Positions 10,147-17,808 of a DNA stretch of 64,000 bases are shown here, in pieces. The first letter of the stretch is position 1; every line of letters starts with the position of its first letter. A program made the position numbers and the translations under genes. Source of the DNA: SAR324 cluster bacterium (GTDB lineage: Bacteria > SAR324 > XYD2-FULL-50-16); assembly GCA_028282885.1 (NCBI GenBank), contig JANQGX010000088.1, forward strand, positions 290,121 to 354,120, given 5' to 3'. The notes beneath the pieces are model-generated. The model saw only the letters and a program-made list of their open reading frames with translations, ran no database searches and was not told the origin of the DNA.

Positions 10147-10335
10147 ATGGAAACGAGACACAAACCCTTTTACTGTTATCTCAACAAAGGTACACCGATA
10201 GTACTTGAGAACAAACCGGAAGATTTTATCAACCTGCCCTATCGTTATCAGACCCACTGCCCCAACATTGAAGTTGCAAAAATGGCCTATCAGACCAGCC
10301 TGAAGATTATGCAGTGGCGAACCGAAGATGACTAG
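10147..10335 (+). CDS. Small conserved-looking hypothetical protein (62 aa)
   Basis: A 62-residue frame with a good GGGGG Shine-Dalgarno six bases before the ATG; an earlier ATG in frame lies ahead of that site. The product is soluble and hydrophilic, with two cysteines and a Tyr-rich start (HKPFYCYLNKG), and ends WRTEDD. I do not recognise it. It stands alone between the prkA promoter region and the convergent DUF401 gene. The ribosome site and protein-like composition argue for a real gene; only conservation could settle it. Confidence 0.5.
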   Translation: METRHKPFYCYLNKGTPIVLENKPEDFINLPYRYQTHCPNIEVAKMAYQTSLKIMQWRTEDD

Positions 10336-10397
10336 CCGGACACAACCTGCCCATAAGGTTTGATTCCGGCTTACAACCCCGGGAAATGACCTGTCGA

Positions 10398-11690
10398 TCA
10401 GATCAGCAGTCGATAAGATAAGTGGAAATAGACAACGGCACAAATAACGATCCCCAAGGTGGGTATCCAGAGGTGTTTGTACACTGAGGACATTTTTGTT
10501 TCAAAATACTGGTTGGACAGAATGTAACAGAGATGCAAAGGCGAAATCAGTACTCCCGCGAATCCGCAAGCCATGACCAGCATCACGTAGGAATACATAT
10601 GAGACGATTCTCCATAGGTATGAATCAAAGGGATCAATATCGGCAGGGATACCCCCACGAAGGCAAGCGTATATCCCGAAATAACGCCAATCAGGAAAGG
10701 CAGAAACATGGTAATCAGAACCAGGGGGATTTTCATTTGCAGTAATTCTCCTGCAATTGCTTCCGCCGCATGGCTCTGTTCCAGAATTCCCTTGAAAATC
10801 AGGATAGACGCGACCAGGTAGATCATATTGATGATTTGAAAACTGGTCAGCAGCCGGATCACCCTCTTCAGGTCAAACCGATTGACCAGCCAGACCCATA
10901 GAATTCCAAAACAGAGAGATATATGAAGCCCCAGTTCTTTGGCAATGCCCAACTCGGGAAATAGGGCAGTCAGAATTATCCCCAGTATCAATCCCGGAAA
11001 GATTACGATGAGGATAGGCGTCAATTCCCTGAGAAAAGGTGACAAAGAAGACGCCATCTTCTTCTCGCTCTTCCGGCTAGCCCAGTTTTGACTGCTTCTC
11101 AACGGTAGATAGCCCAGAAGATATGCGATGACGGTAAGGGGAAAGGCAAAGAGAACAAAATAGACGATATTCAGATTGGCCAGAATGCTTGAGAGCAGGA
11201 TCCCCGGGTAAAGAGGCCAGCAGTATTCCCAGATGTGTCGAAACCAGTAGTTCGTGTAGCTCAGTTTGGATCTGGAAAGGTTGAGCCCCGCTCCCAGGTC
11301 TTTCACCATAGGCGCTGAAAAGATCGCACCCCCGGGCATTGGCAGCAGACCGATCAATGCCGGGAAAATAACCAGGTTTATCTTTGGATTTTTTATCAGT
11401 CCTTTAAAATTAAACAACAGGCGCCGCATCTGTCCGGCCTGCTCCAGGCTGTTGCTGAGAACCAGGATTAGGGAGACAATAATGGCCAGAGACAACGTTT
11501 TTGGATACACAATCGACTGAACCATGCTGACACCTATGGCAGGAGGCTTCAATCCGAAAACCAATCCCATGACCACACTTCCCAAAATGAAAGAGTGGCC
11601 CAACGCCAGTTTCTTGTGAATAGCCAGTAAAATAACGGCAAACACCACCAGAACCCTGATGACAGCCGGAATATCGTAAAGCAGCGACAT
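10398..11690 (-). CDS. DUF401 family membrane permease
   Basis: A 430-aa polytopic inner-membrane protein with about ten to twelve hydrophobic segments. The conserved LLPMPGGAIFSAPMV around residue 115 and the following N-Y-W-F-R-H-I-W-E segment fit the DUF401 family, related to anion and dicarboxylate permeases of the ion-transporter superfamily. The substrate is unknown. It is monocistronic, convergent with the 62-residue ORF and divergent from the envelope protein at 12080. No strong ribosome site precedes the ATG, so the exact start is less certain than the family. Confidence 0.85.
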   Translation of the reverse strand: MSLLYDIPAVIRVLVVFAVILLAIHKKLALGHSFILGSVVMGLVFGLKPPAIGVSMVQSIVYPKTLSLAIIVSLILVLSNSLEQAGQMRRLLFNFKGLIKNPKINLVIFPALIGLLPMPGGAIFSAPMVKDLGAGLNLSRSKLSYTNYWFRHIWEYCWPLYPGILLSSILANLNIVYFVLFAFPLTVIAYLLGYLPLRSSQNWASRKSEKKMASSLSPFLRELTPILIVIFPGLILGIILTALFPELGIAKELGLHISLCFGILWVWLVNRFDLKRVIRLLTSFQIINMIYLVASILIFKGILEQSHAAEAIAGELLQMKIPLVLITMFLPFLIGVISGYTLAFVGVSLPILIPLIHTYGESSHMYSYVMLVMACGFAGVLISPLHLCYILSNQYFETKMSSVYKHLWIPTLGIVICAVVYFHLSYRLLI

Positions 11691-12079
11691 GATCTGAATG
11701 TGAATTGAAGGTTGCTGATTTCAAGGACCCGCACGTTATTGTTGAACATCCGAGCGAGTTAGCCTGATTGTGGGCACGCTGGTTTTAAAGTACGTCAATC
11801 CGAGCCCCCGGTCTCCAACAAAAGAATCCTGATTTGAGCGCTGTCAAATACCAAGAGGATTGTTTTGAACAGGCAATGCATTCGATATGAAAAAGATAGC
11901 TTTTCAGGCTGTTGTTATTGTGAAGGATATGTTACCTTCAGTCTACAAATTCCCTGTCGGCTGGACCAAAATCGCCGTGATACAATGACCAGTAACCGGG
12001 CTTTCTCTCAGCCGTTGCCGATAGTGAGTACAGCGGATGCGATCTCCGACCGGATGACCAGGATACAATCTAAGCCATT
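11691..12079. other. Divergent intergenic region, no clear signal
   Basis: About 390 bp between the divergent DUF401 permease and the envelope protein gene. It must hold both promoters, but I see no clear -35/-10 pair, palindrome or RNA element. A 72-codon plus-strand frame (11865-12083, TTG start) overlaps the next ATG by the sequence ATGA, as coupled genes do, but its composition is poor and I do not call it. Confidence 0.4.
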
Positions 12080-13186
12080 ATGAAAATCAATCGGGTTGAC
12101 ACGTCTCTATCAGTGAAAATTCTTGTTTTGGGTTTGTTGTTTCTGCTGATGTACGCCCTTCCTCTTTCCGCACAAGGATTACTGGCAGGCGCAAGCAAAA
12201 CAGAAAGAATTCATGCCACATCTGAGTCCCTGTCGATCTATGATAAACCGGACCTCTCTTCGGATGTCTTGGGCAGACTGATCTACGATGAGATGATTGT
12301 TGTCAGCAAAGAGTTTCAACAACCCTATCAAACAGGATTCTGGTTCAAAATTCTGGAACCCTATGTCGGTTATTATCTCAACATTGACAAACCTCTTACA
12401 AAAGGCGGAGAAACACCGCAATCCCGGGAAAGCTATTTCAGGGAACCTGTTGAAGCCCCATTGGATAAGCTTCTGAGGAAAAATGACGAAGATGAAGGAG
12501 AAGAGGAGAAAGGTTTCTTTGCCTCAATCATGGGTTTCTTCTCGGATGACGAAGAAGAGATGCCGGAGGAAGCAACCCCTGCGGAAGAAGCACCGACAGA
12601 AGAGACTCCTGTTCAGGAATCCGCCGAAGAGGTCATGGCTGAGTCTGAGCTCCAACAGGAAGAACCCCGAACCTCCGTGGAATACTCTCCTTTCTGGATG
12701 AGAGACAAGAAAAAAACCACCCTCATCGGATTAGGCGCTGCCCTGGCAAGCACCCAGGAAGATGATAATTTTTCCACCTCCGGAACACCGACCGAGATAT
12801 ATCTGGAACTGATGGGGCGGGGTAGCTTTCTTTCGAAACTCCGATTCGGGATCAACAGTATCTCGGCCAGCAACGATCAGTTTGAAATCTCCACCAACTC
12901 ACTGTACGCAGCCTTTCGAATCAAGCCCGATCAGATTAATTTTGATGATGTCAGCATCTTTGTGATGGGGGGATTGGCCTGGATGCAATCGTCCCTTTCC
13001 GGAGACGACTCCGGATCCTTTGAAGGACTAGGAGTGGTTTGGGGCGGTGGTGCTTTATACATGGTAACGGAAAAGATCGGACTGGGCGGGCAATTAATCT
13101 CTTTCATGAAGCAGGCTGATTTCAATAAAAGAAATATATCCATAGGCTCCACGCAAATCCAGTTCAACGCCGGATACTCATTCTGA
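12080..13186 (+). CDS. Exported SH3-like / outer-membrane barrel protein
   Basis: A 368-aa exported protein of three parts. A Sec signal peptide (about 1-32, ending PLSAQG) is followed by a region resembling a bacterial SH3 domain (about 40-110, SESLSIYDKPDLSSDVLGRL). Next is a very acidic Glu/Pro/Ala linker (about 135-200, with repeated EEAPTEETP-like units). The last 170 residues alternate hydrophobic and polar residues and end in a Phe (IQFNAGYSF), like a small outer-membrane beta-barrel with a C-terminal sorting signal. A plausible reading is a barrel with a periplasmic cell-wall-contacting arm. I do not recognise a named family. No strong ribosome site is seen. Confidence 0.65.
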   Translation: MKINRVDTSLSVKILVLGLLFLLMYALPLSAQGLLAGASKTERIHATSESLSIYDKPDLSSDVLGRLIYDEMIVVSKEFQQPYQTGFWFKILEPYVGYYLNIDKPLTKGGETPQSRESYFREPVEAPLDKLLRKNDEDEGEEEKGFFASIMGFFSDDEEEMPEEATPAEEAPTEETPVQESAEEVMAESELQQEEPRTSVEYSPFWMRDKKKTTLIGLGAALASTQEDDNFSTSGTPTEIYLELMGRGSFLSKLRFGINSISASNDQFEISTNSLYAAFRIKPDQINFDDVSIFVMGGLAWMQSSLSGDDSGSFEGLGVVWGGGALYMVTEKIGLGGQLISFMKQADFNKRNISIGSTQIQFNAGYSF

Positions 13187-13327
13187 GGCTCTTCACAATC
13201 TCACAGGATTGCAGTGCTTCGATCTCTGCCGGGAAAGTACGGAGTATAATATAATTCAAATGCCTGTATCAGGAAATGATGTTCAACCATTCTTTACACC
13301 TTCAATCTCTCACCATATTATCGTTAA

Positions 13328-14236
13328 ATGGACTTAACCGATAAGCTCGTACCTCTTTCCCGCAACGTCTTTTGGGTGGTAGCCCCGGGAAAGGGAAGGT
13401 TTCCCTTCAGCAATGGATTTCTGATTACCGGTAATGAGAACATTCTGATTGATGCCGGGATGGGAGAAGAGAGAATCAGGGAAGTCGATACCCTCCATCA
13501 TATCGACTGCCTGATTATTTCTCACAGCCACCTGGATCACCTACTGCATTGGACTTACCTGAAGGATCGGCGCATTCTTCTTCCCAGGGAAACACCGGAC
13601 AGTTTTACAGATCTGATGCAGATGGGAATTCGCTATACCGGATCGCCTGAAAATGCAGAGGTCTGGAAGAAGAGAGTGGCAAAGGATTTCGGATTCATTC
13701 CTCTACGGCAACCTGACGGTAGATATACAAACGGGGATATCATCGATAACGGCAGCGTCAGAATCGAACCCATCCATGCTCCGGGGCACCTTAATGATCA
13801 TTACTGCTTTTTCATTCATGGTGATGATGTTCTGCTCTCCACGGATATCGATTTTGAATCCTTCGGCCCATGGTATGGAAACCCGGAGTCTGATGTCACA
13901 AGATTCAAGGAGAGCATCATCAGGATCAGCCATCTTCCTTTTAAAACCGTCTGCAGCTCCCACAAACCTCCTCTTGACCAAATTGAAGCACCACAGGCCT
14001 TTGAACGTTATCTGAAAATCTTTGATCGCCACCAAAACCTGGTCTATGACCTCTGCTCAAATCCTGTTTCCCTGGACGATATCATCTCGGCTTCTCCTTT
14101 TTATCGCAATAAAATGCCCCATAAAATCCTGCAGCGAGTGTATGAAGGACAGATGATCCGCAAGAACCTGGAGATTCTGATCGGAGAGGGACAGGTTGAA
14201 AAATCGGGATCATTCTACCGGCAAGTCGCTCCCTAG
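13328..14236 (+). CDS. MBL-fold metallo-hydrolase
   Basis: A 302-aa metallo-beta-lactamase-fold hydrolase. The metal ligands are intact: HSHLDH near residue 62, HAPGH near 155, the bridging Asp in STDID and the final His in CSSHKPP. The domain occupies about 15-225, and a C-terminal helical extension ends with a winged-helix-like segment (HKILQRVYEGQMIRKNLE), as in many glyoxalase II-like or lactonase-like members. The substrate is unknown. The next frame, a radical SAM remnant, overlaps its end by 41 bp, suggesting a former two-gene operon. Confidence 0.87.
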   Translation: MDLTDKLVPLSRNVFWVVAPGKGRFPFSNGFLITGNENILIDAGMGEERIREVDTLHHIDCLIISHSHLDHLLHWTYLKDRRILLPRETPDSFTDLMQMGIRYTGSPENAEVWKKRVAKDFGFIPLRQPDGRYTNGDIIDNGSVRIEPIHAPGHLNDHYCFFIHGDDVLLSTDIDFESFGPWYGNPESDVTRFKESIIRISHLPFKTVCSSHKPPLDQIEAPQAFERYLKIFDRHQNLVYDLCSNPVSLDDIISASPFYRNKMPHKILQRVYEGQMIRKNLEILIGEGQVEKSGSFYRQVAP

Positions 14237-14468
14237 TTTTGAAGATGATGATCAATGGCCTTGCTGGAAAAAATCATTCCGGACCATTCAAAAAAAATGG
14301 CGCCTCTGCCAGGTAGAACCCACTTCAGCCTGCAGTTTAAACTGTATAACGTGCCCCTGGCGGGAGAAGCGAAAGAGGGCGATATGGGGTGGATTGGTGT
14401 CCACGGATATCTGGCAGGCGCTGACACCTCAGGGGAATTGTGACCCGATCCATTCCATCCTCAAATAG
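14196..14468 (+). pseudogene. Truncated radical SAM enzyme (N-terminal stump)
   Basis: A 90-codon frame beginning at TTG 14196 behind GAGAGGG and overlapping the end of the MBL gene. It encodes QVEPTSACSLNCITCPW, the typical opening of radical SAM/SPASM enzymes with the CxxxCxxC cluster motif. In intact members 250 or more residues follow, including the GGEP strand. Here the frame stops at TAG 14466-14468 after unrelated-looking residues, and the opposite-strand gene begins its 3' end at 14557. I therefore call a truncated remnant, probably from a deletion or rearrangement at about 14420-14560. A functional mini-protein is unlikely. Confidence 0.65.
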
Positions 14469-14556
14469 AATGAAGCCTTCCGTGCTGCCACGGCGCCATG
14501 CCGGATGCACCCGTCGAATACCGGCACTGCCATTATCTGTACTATACTTGATTCTC

Positions 14557-15165
14557 TCAGTTTCGCGCACCGAAAGCCTCATCAGCTTCTCCCCGGCGAA
14601 GCGGCCCCAGGGATTTTTCCATGGTGCTGATGATGTCTTCGGATCCATCAACAGAACTCTCCAAATCCTTACGCAGGGATTTGTAAAAAGAGCCTTCTGC
14701 CTTGTTAACCTGATTCAGCACCAGTAGAAACCGTCCTCGATCTTCATAGCGATTTCGAATCAGGGAGATATAGCCGTCTCCCTCGGTATTGAGCAGGCGG
14801 GTATAATGCTCAAAAAGCAGTTTTGCCCAGGATATGTAGGCTTCGGCCGCACAGCCGGGAACCTTCTCATTCAATACCATCTCCCGAAAATCCGGTTTTG
14901 TCCCTTCGTTCAGACAGTCGACCGCTTCATCCAGCAGTTTCTTGCGAGTGATGATAAACTGCCTGACGAACTCTTTTTTGGCCTTGGCGTAGCGGCTGAG
15001 AGAGTAGAAATAGTAAACAAAAACAATGGGGATGACAATCATCCAGATACTCAGGGTTGGCTTCTGCAGTACTTCCCTGGCAATTCTGTTGGCAAAATGG
15101 TACTCATTATCCAGAATGTATTTTTTTTTCTCGTCCAATTGAGCCACTGGTCCTCCCTTACCCAT
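14557..15165 (-). CDS. Single-pass membrane protein, unknown function
   Basis: About 202 aa with one clear membrane helix near residues 38-55 (IWMIVIPIVFVYYFYSL) followed by a long charged cytoplasmic helical region. I use the ATG at 15165, which overlaps the preceding gene by 8 bp; an in-frame ATG at 15189 would overlap by 32 bp and neither has a clean ribosome site. It is the last gene of the run yeiH - 132-aa protein - this gene. I do not recognise it; position suggests an accessory of the YeiH-type exporter. Confidence 0.65.
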   Translation of the reverse strand: MGKGGPVAQLDEKKKYILDNEYHFANRIAREVLQKPTLSIWMIVIPIVFVYYFYSLSRYAKAKKEFVRQFIITRKKLLDEAVDCLNEGTKPDFREMVLNEKVPGCAAEAYISWAKLLFEHYTRLLNTEGDGYISLIRNRYEDRGRFLLVLNQVNKAEGSFYKSLRKDLESSVDGSEDIISTMEKSLGPLRRGEADEAFGARN

Positions 15166-15556
15166 GATCACCCGATTTTGTGCCGACATCTCTTGACATT
15201 AGCTTGAATCCGACAGCCAGAATGGCTATGCATGAAACAATTCCGAGTATAAAATAGCTGTTGAACCCGTATCCCCTGGGTCTTTTCAACTCAAAAGTCT
15301 CCCTGAGGTTTCGTTCAGCTTCGTAAAACTCCTTGGTTTCTGAATAGAAAAAGGTGGTGGTATCGATGTCCCGCTCTCTGGCCACTTCGGTCAACTCTTT
15401 CCAGACAGGAATACTGTCGCGCAGAGCCGGACCTATATAAAAGATGAAAGCCCAAGTCAGGAAAACACAGATTAACAATCCCATCCACCTTCTCAAGCGG
15501 CTGTGCAGCCTGTTTTGAATTTGTTGTTCTTCAATCCCATTACGATTTATATCCAT
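15158..15556 (-). CDS. Two-helix membrane protein, unknown function
   Basis: A 132-aa protein with hydrophobic helices near residues 25-45 (MGLLICVFLTWAFIFYIG) and 100-118 (YFILGIVSCIAILAVG), giving two membrane passes with a charged loop of about 55 residues between. It lies 103 bp downstream of the exporter gene and overlaps the next membrane protein, so the three are probably co-transcribed. I do not recognise the family. Likely an exporter accessory subunit by context only. Confidence 0.65.
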   Translation of the reverse strand: MDINRNGIEEQQIQNRLHSRLRRWMGLLICVFLTWAFIFYIGPALRDSIPVWKELTEVARERDIDTTTFFYSETKEFYEAERNLRETFELKRPRGYGFNSYFILGIVSCIAILAVGFKLMSRDVGTKSGDHG

Positions 15557-15659
15557 GAGGGTTCATCACCTGTAGTTTTTTCTTTTTGAAAAACGTGAAC
15601 AGGAGTCGCGATCATATCGACTCCCGTTTTTCATGTTAATAACTGATCAAATTGGAAAA

Positions 15660-17423
15660 CTAAATCGTCGCAGTCAGGTCCGGGAAGATCACATAGAACA
15701 TGATATAAGCCATCAACAGGGTCATGAACAGGTTGAACGACTGCCCGACCACATAAAGAATCAACGGCTTTCCGCCTCTGAAGTGTTCTCCAAGCTCCCG
15801 GAAATTGGTCGCCAAACCGATGCTGACGAATGAGAGCGAAAAGAACCAGGTCCTGAAAAGATCTCCCATCCCCTTGACAATACCCTGGTCGATCATGGCA
15901 GAACCGAGCCCGCTCGCCTGGGCGTTAAAAATGGAATAGAAAATGGAGAAGATAACCGAAGCTGCGATAAACCCCAGAACAAACTTGGGAAAACGATACC
16001 AGATTTCCATCGCTCCTACCTTATGCCCGGTCTCTTCAACCTCTACTTTTGTAGTGAAATATAGTGCGATAAAGAAAGCGATCACACCGATCAATACATT
16101 CTGAATCATCTTGATGGTTGCCGCAACATAAAGAGCCTTTTCCCCCAGGAACGCACCGGCTGCAGCTACAGCACCCGTAGCATCAATGGTGCCACCCATC
16201 CAGGCACCGCCCAGGATCAGTTGCTTGTCCACGGGAAAGAAACCCTTGATAACTGCGGGCATCACCAGCATCATGATGGAGGTAAAAACCATGGAGAGAC
16301 CGACGGCCAGCGTCAGCTCCTCTTTTTTAGCCCGACAGGCCGAAGCGGCGGCAATCGCGGCAGAAACGCCACAAACCGACATATCCGAACAGATAGTGGC
16401 ATTCAGGCGTTTGGATGGCATTTTGACGATTTTCTGACCAAACCAGTAAGTGACCAGCCAGACTGTTGGCGTCACCACCCAGGCTACGAAAACACCGGCC
16501 GTACCAATGGTGATGATCTTCTCAAACAGGATTTTGGCTCCCAGCAACACCAACCCGGTTTTGATATAGTACTCGGTTTGTACTGCCGGTATGGAGAATT
16601 TCGGTGTTCCCACCGTGTTGCTGATCACCATCCCGATAAAAATAGCCCAAATCGCGTAGTTAATCCCGTAGAACTTGATCGTAGACTGGCCCGCCAACAC
16701 CCAGACCAGCAGGGTGATAATATAAACAAAAACAAAACCTTTTATGAACTCCCCAAAAGGCCTTCCCATAAAAGCGGTCCCGATACCAAAGAAAACAGCA
16801 TAGATTATTCCCAGCAGGATTAACCAGCCAATCTGGTTATACCCCTTGACCGATGCCTTTTTCTTGGCGCTGCCTGTTTTCAACATGGCGGTTCGCCAGT
16901 CTCCGATAGCTTCTTTCGCATTTTCATTCAGCGAAACATCGTTGAATCCCGCTGCCTCGGCTGCTGCTTCCGCCGCCTGGGCTCTTTCCAATGCCGCCTT
17001 TTCCGCCGACTTTGCCATCTCATACTTTGACTTGGCAGCATTTGCCTTGAGAGCTGCTTTCTCATCGCTCATGTAAAAAGCATCCAGGGGATTTGTTGAC
17101 CAGCCATGGGGCTTCTTGGTCAACTTGCTCATAAAACCGCCAAAAGCCGAGCTTTTAGCTTTCACCTTTTTCTTGGCATCCGAAAGATTGTAATAACCGA
17201 TGGTCTTGAACTTATCGGTTTTGATCGCTGCCTGACCGTACTTGGCTTGTGCTGCCTCTACTTTCACCTTCATATCACCGGAGCTGGGAAAGTAAAAAAC
17301 GATTCCCAGCAGCAGGATAAAGAACCCCAACCAGACGGCCCACCAGTCTTCCTTGGTCCATAGCTCGGACCATTCCCATTTGCCAACATCCCGTACAATA
17401 TCACTACTTGAACCTTCAGCCAT
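15660..17423 (-). CDS. YeiH-type putative sulfate exporter family transporter, extended form
   Basis: A 587-aa inner-membrane protein whose residues about 195-587 match the YeiH/UPF0324 putative sulfate exporter family, including SDMSVCGVSAAIAAA and GGAWMGGTIDATGAVAAAG. It is far longer than the usual 330-350 aa. An extra N-terminal helix (about 28-46, WWAVWLGFFILLLGIVFYF) is followed by about 145 residues of Lys/Ala-rich, helix-prone sequence before the family core. AAGGAG precedes the ATG. It starts a run with two small membrane proteins and has a candidate sigma-54 promoter at 17568-17583. The adjacent sigma-54 regulator and heme-binding kinase are the obvious control system. The transported anion is not proven; sulfite/sulfate or an organosulfonate product is inference. 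Confidence 0.87.
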   Translation of the reverse strand: MAEGSSSDIVRDVGKWEWSELWTKEDWWAVWLGFFILLLGIVFYFPSSGDMKVKVEAAQAKYGQAAIKTDKFKTIGYYNLSDAKKKVKAKSSAFGGFMSKLTKKPHGWSTNPLDAFYMSDEKAALKANAAKSKYEMAKSAEKAALERAQAAEAAAEAAGFNDVSLNENAKEAIGDWRTAMLKTGSAKKKASVKGYNQIGWLILLGIIYAVFFGIGTAFMGRPFGEFIKGFVFVYIITLLVWVLAGQSTIKFYGINYAIWAIFIGMVISNTVGTPKFSIPAVQTEYYIKTGLVLLGAKILFEKIITIGTAGVFVAWVVTPTVWLVTYWFGQKIVKMPSKRLNATICSDMSVCGVSAAIAAASACRAKKEELTLAVGLSMVFTSIMMLVMPAVIKGFFPVDKQLILGGAWMGGTIDATGAVAAAGAFLGEKALYVAATIKMIQNVLIGVIAFFIALYFTTKVEVEETGHKVGAMEIWYRFPKFVLGFIAASVIFSIFYSIFNAQASGLGSAMIDQGIVKGMGDLFRTWFFSLSFVSIGLATNFRELGEHFRGGKPLILYVVGQSFNLFMTLLMAYIMFYVIFPDLTATI

Positions 17424-17567
17424 AAAACATCTCCTTCAAAGCTGTTAAAAGATTGACAATCGGAACTCGCAAACAGACGAAAGCTGCAAAGATCTCCCGT
17501 CACTCACTCATTCATTCAATTCGTCTTATGATTTCATCAATTCAAAGAAATGAATCGCGGGCTATTC

Positions 17568-17583
17568 AGCAATTTGCATACCT
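17568..17583 (-). promoter_or_regulatory. Sigma-54 (-24/-12) promoter of the YeiH-type exporter
   Basis: Read on the minus strand the sequence is AGGTATGCAAATTGCT. Against TGGCAYG-N4-TTGCW it matches 10 of 12 defined positions, with GG and GC at the exact required spacing. It would start transcription near 17557 and leave an untranslated leader of about 134 nt before the exporter ATG at 17423. A sigma-54 response regulator is encoded directly upstream. Confidence 0.7.
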
Positions 17584-17654
17584 TAATTCCGATTTATTTA
17601 ATTTACTGATTTCACAGATCTTTATATCAAAAACATGTTCCAAATTCCGACAGG

Positions 17655-17672
17655 TGCCAACAGGAGATGGCA
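17655..17672. promoter_or_regulatory. Candidate enhancer site 1 (TGCC-N10-GGCA)
   Basis: An 18-bp palindrome, TGCCA-N8-TGGCA, centred about 106 bp upstream of the predicted sigma-54 start. That is a typical distance for an NtrC-family activator site. The same outer TGCC-N10-GGCA arrangement recurs at 17752-17769. Confidence 0.5.
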
Positions 17673-17751
17673 ATCAAACCAGCCAGATAACATCATGCAT
17701 TCTAATATTTTAATTTTATTGGACTAAAAAAATGAGGCTTGTTTTGAAGGG

Positions 17752-17769
17752 TGCCTCTTACAGGAGGCA
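17752..17769. promoter_or_regulatory. Candidate enhancer site 2 (TGCC-N10-GGCA); also a hairpin
   Basis: A second TGCC-N10-GGCA element, 97 bp from the first and inside a perfect 7-bp inverted repeat GTGCCTC/GAGGCAC (17751-17770). It lies just past the stop of the regulator gene. It could be a second activator site or a weak transcript-end hairpin for that gene; no T-run follows directly on either strand. Confidence 0.4.
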
Positions 17770-17808
17770 CTGCCGCTTTTGCATGACAACGTTGGGGAAC
17801 TATTCGAA

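Noticed and set aside
10042..10443. 133-codon minus-strand frame opposite the small 62-residue ORF
   Set aside because: Composition is erratic, it overlaps the end of the DUF401 gene, and it has no ribosome site. Treated as a shadow frame.
11865..12083. 72-codon plus-strand frame ending in an ATGA overlap with the envelope protein gene
   Set aside because: TTG start with no ribosome site and unprotein-like composition. The overlap is probably coincidence.
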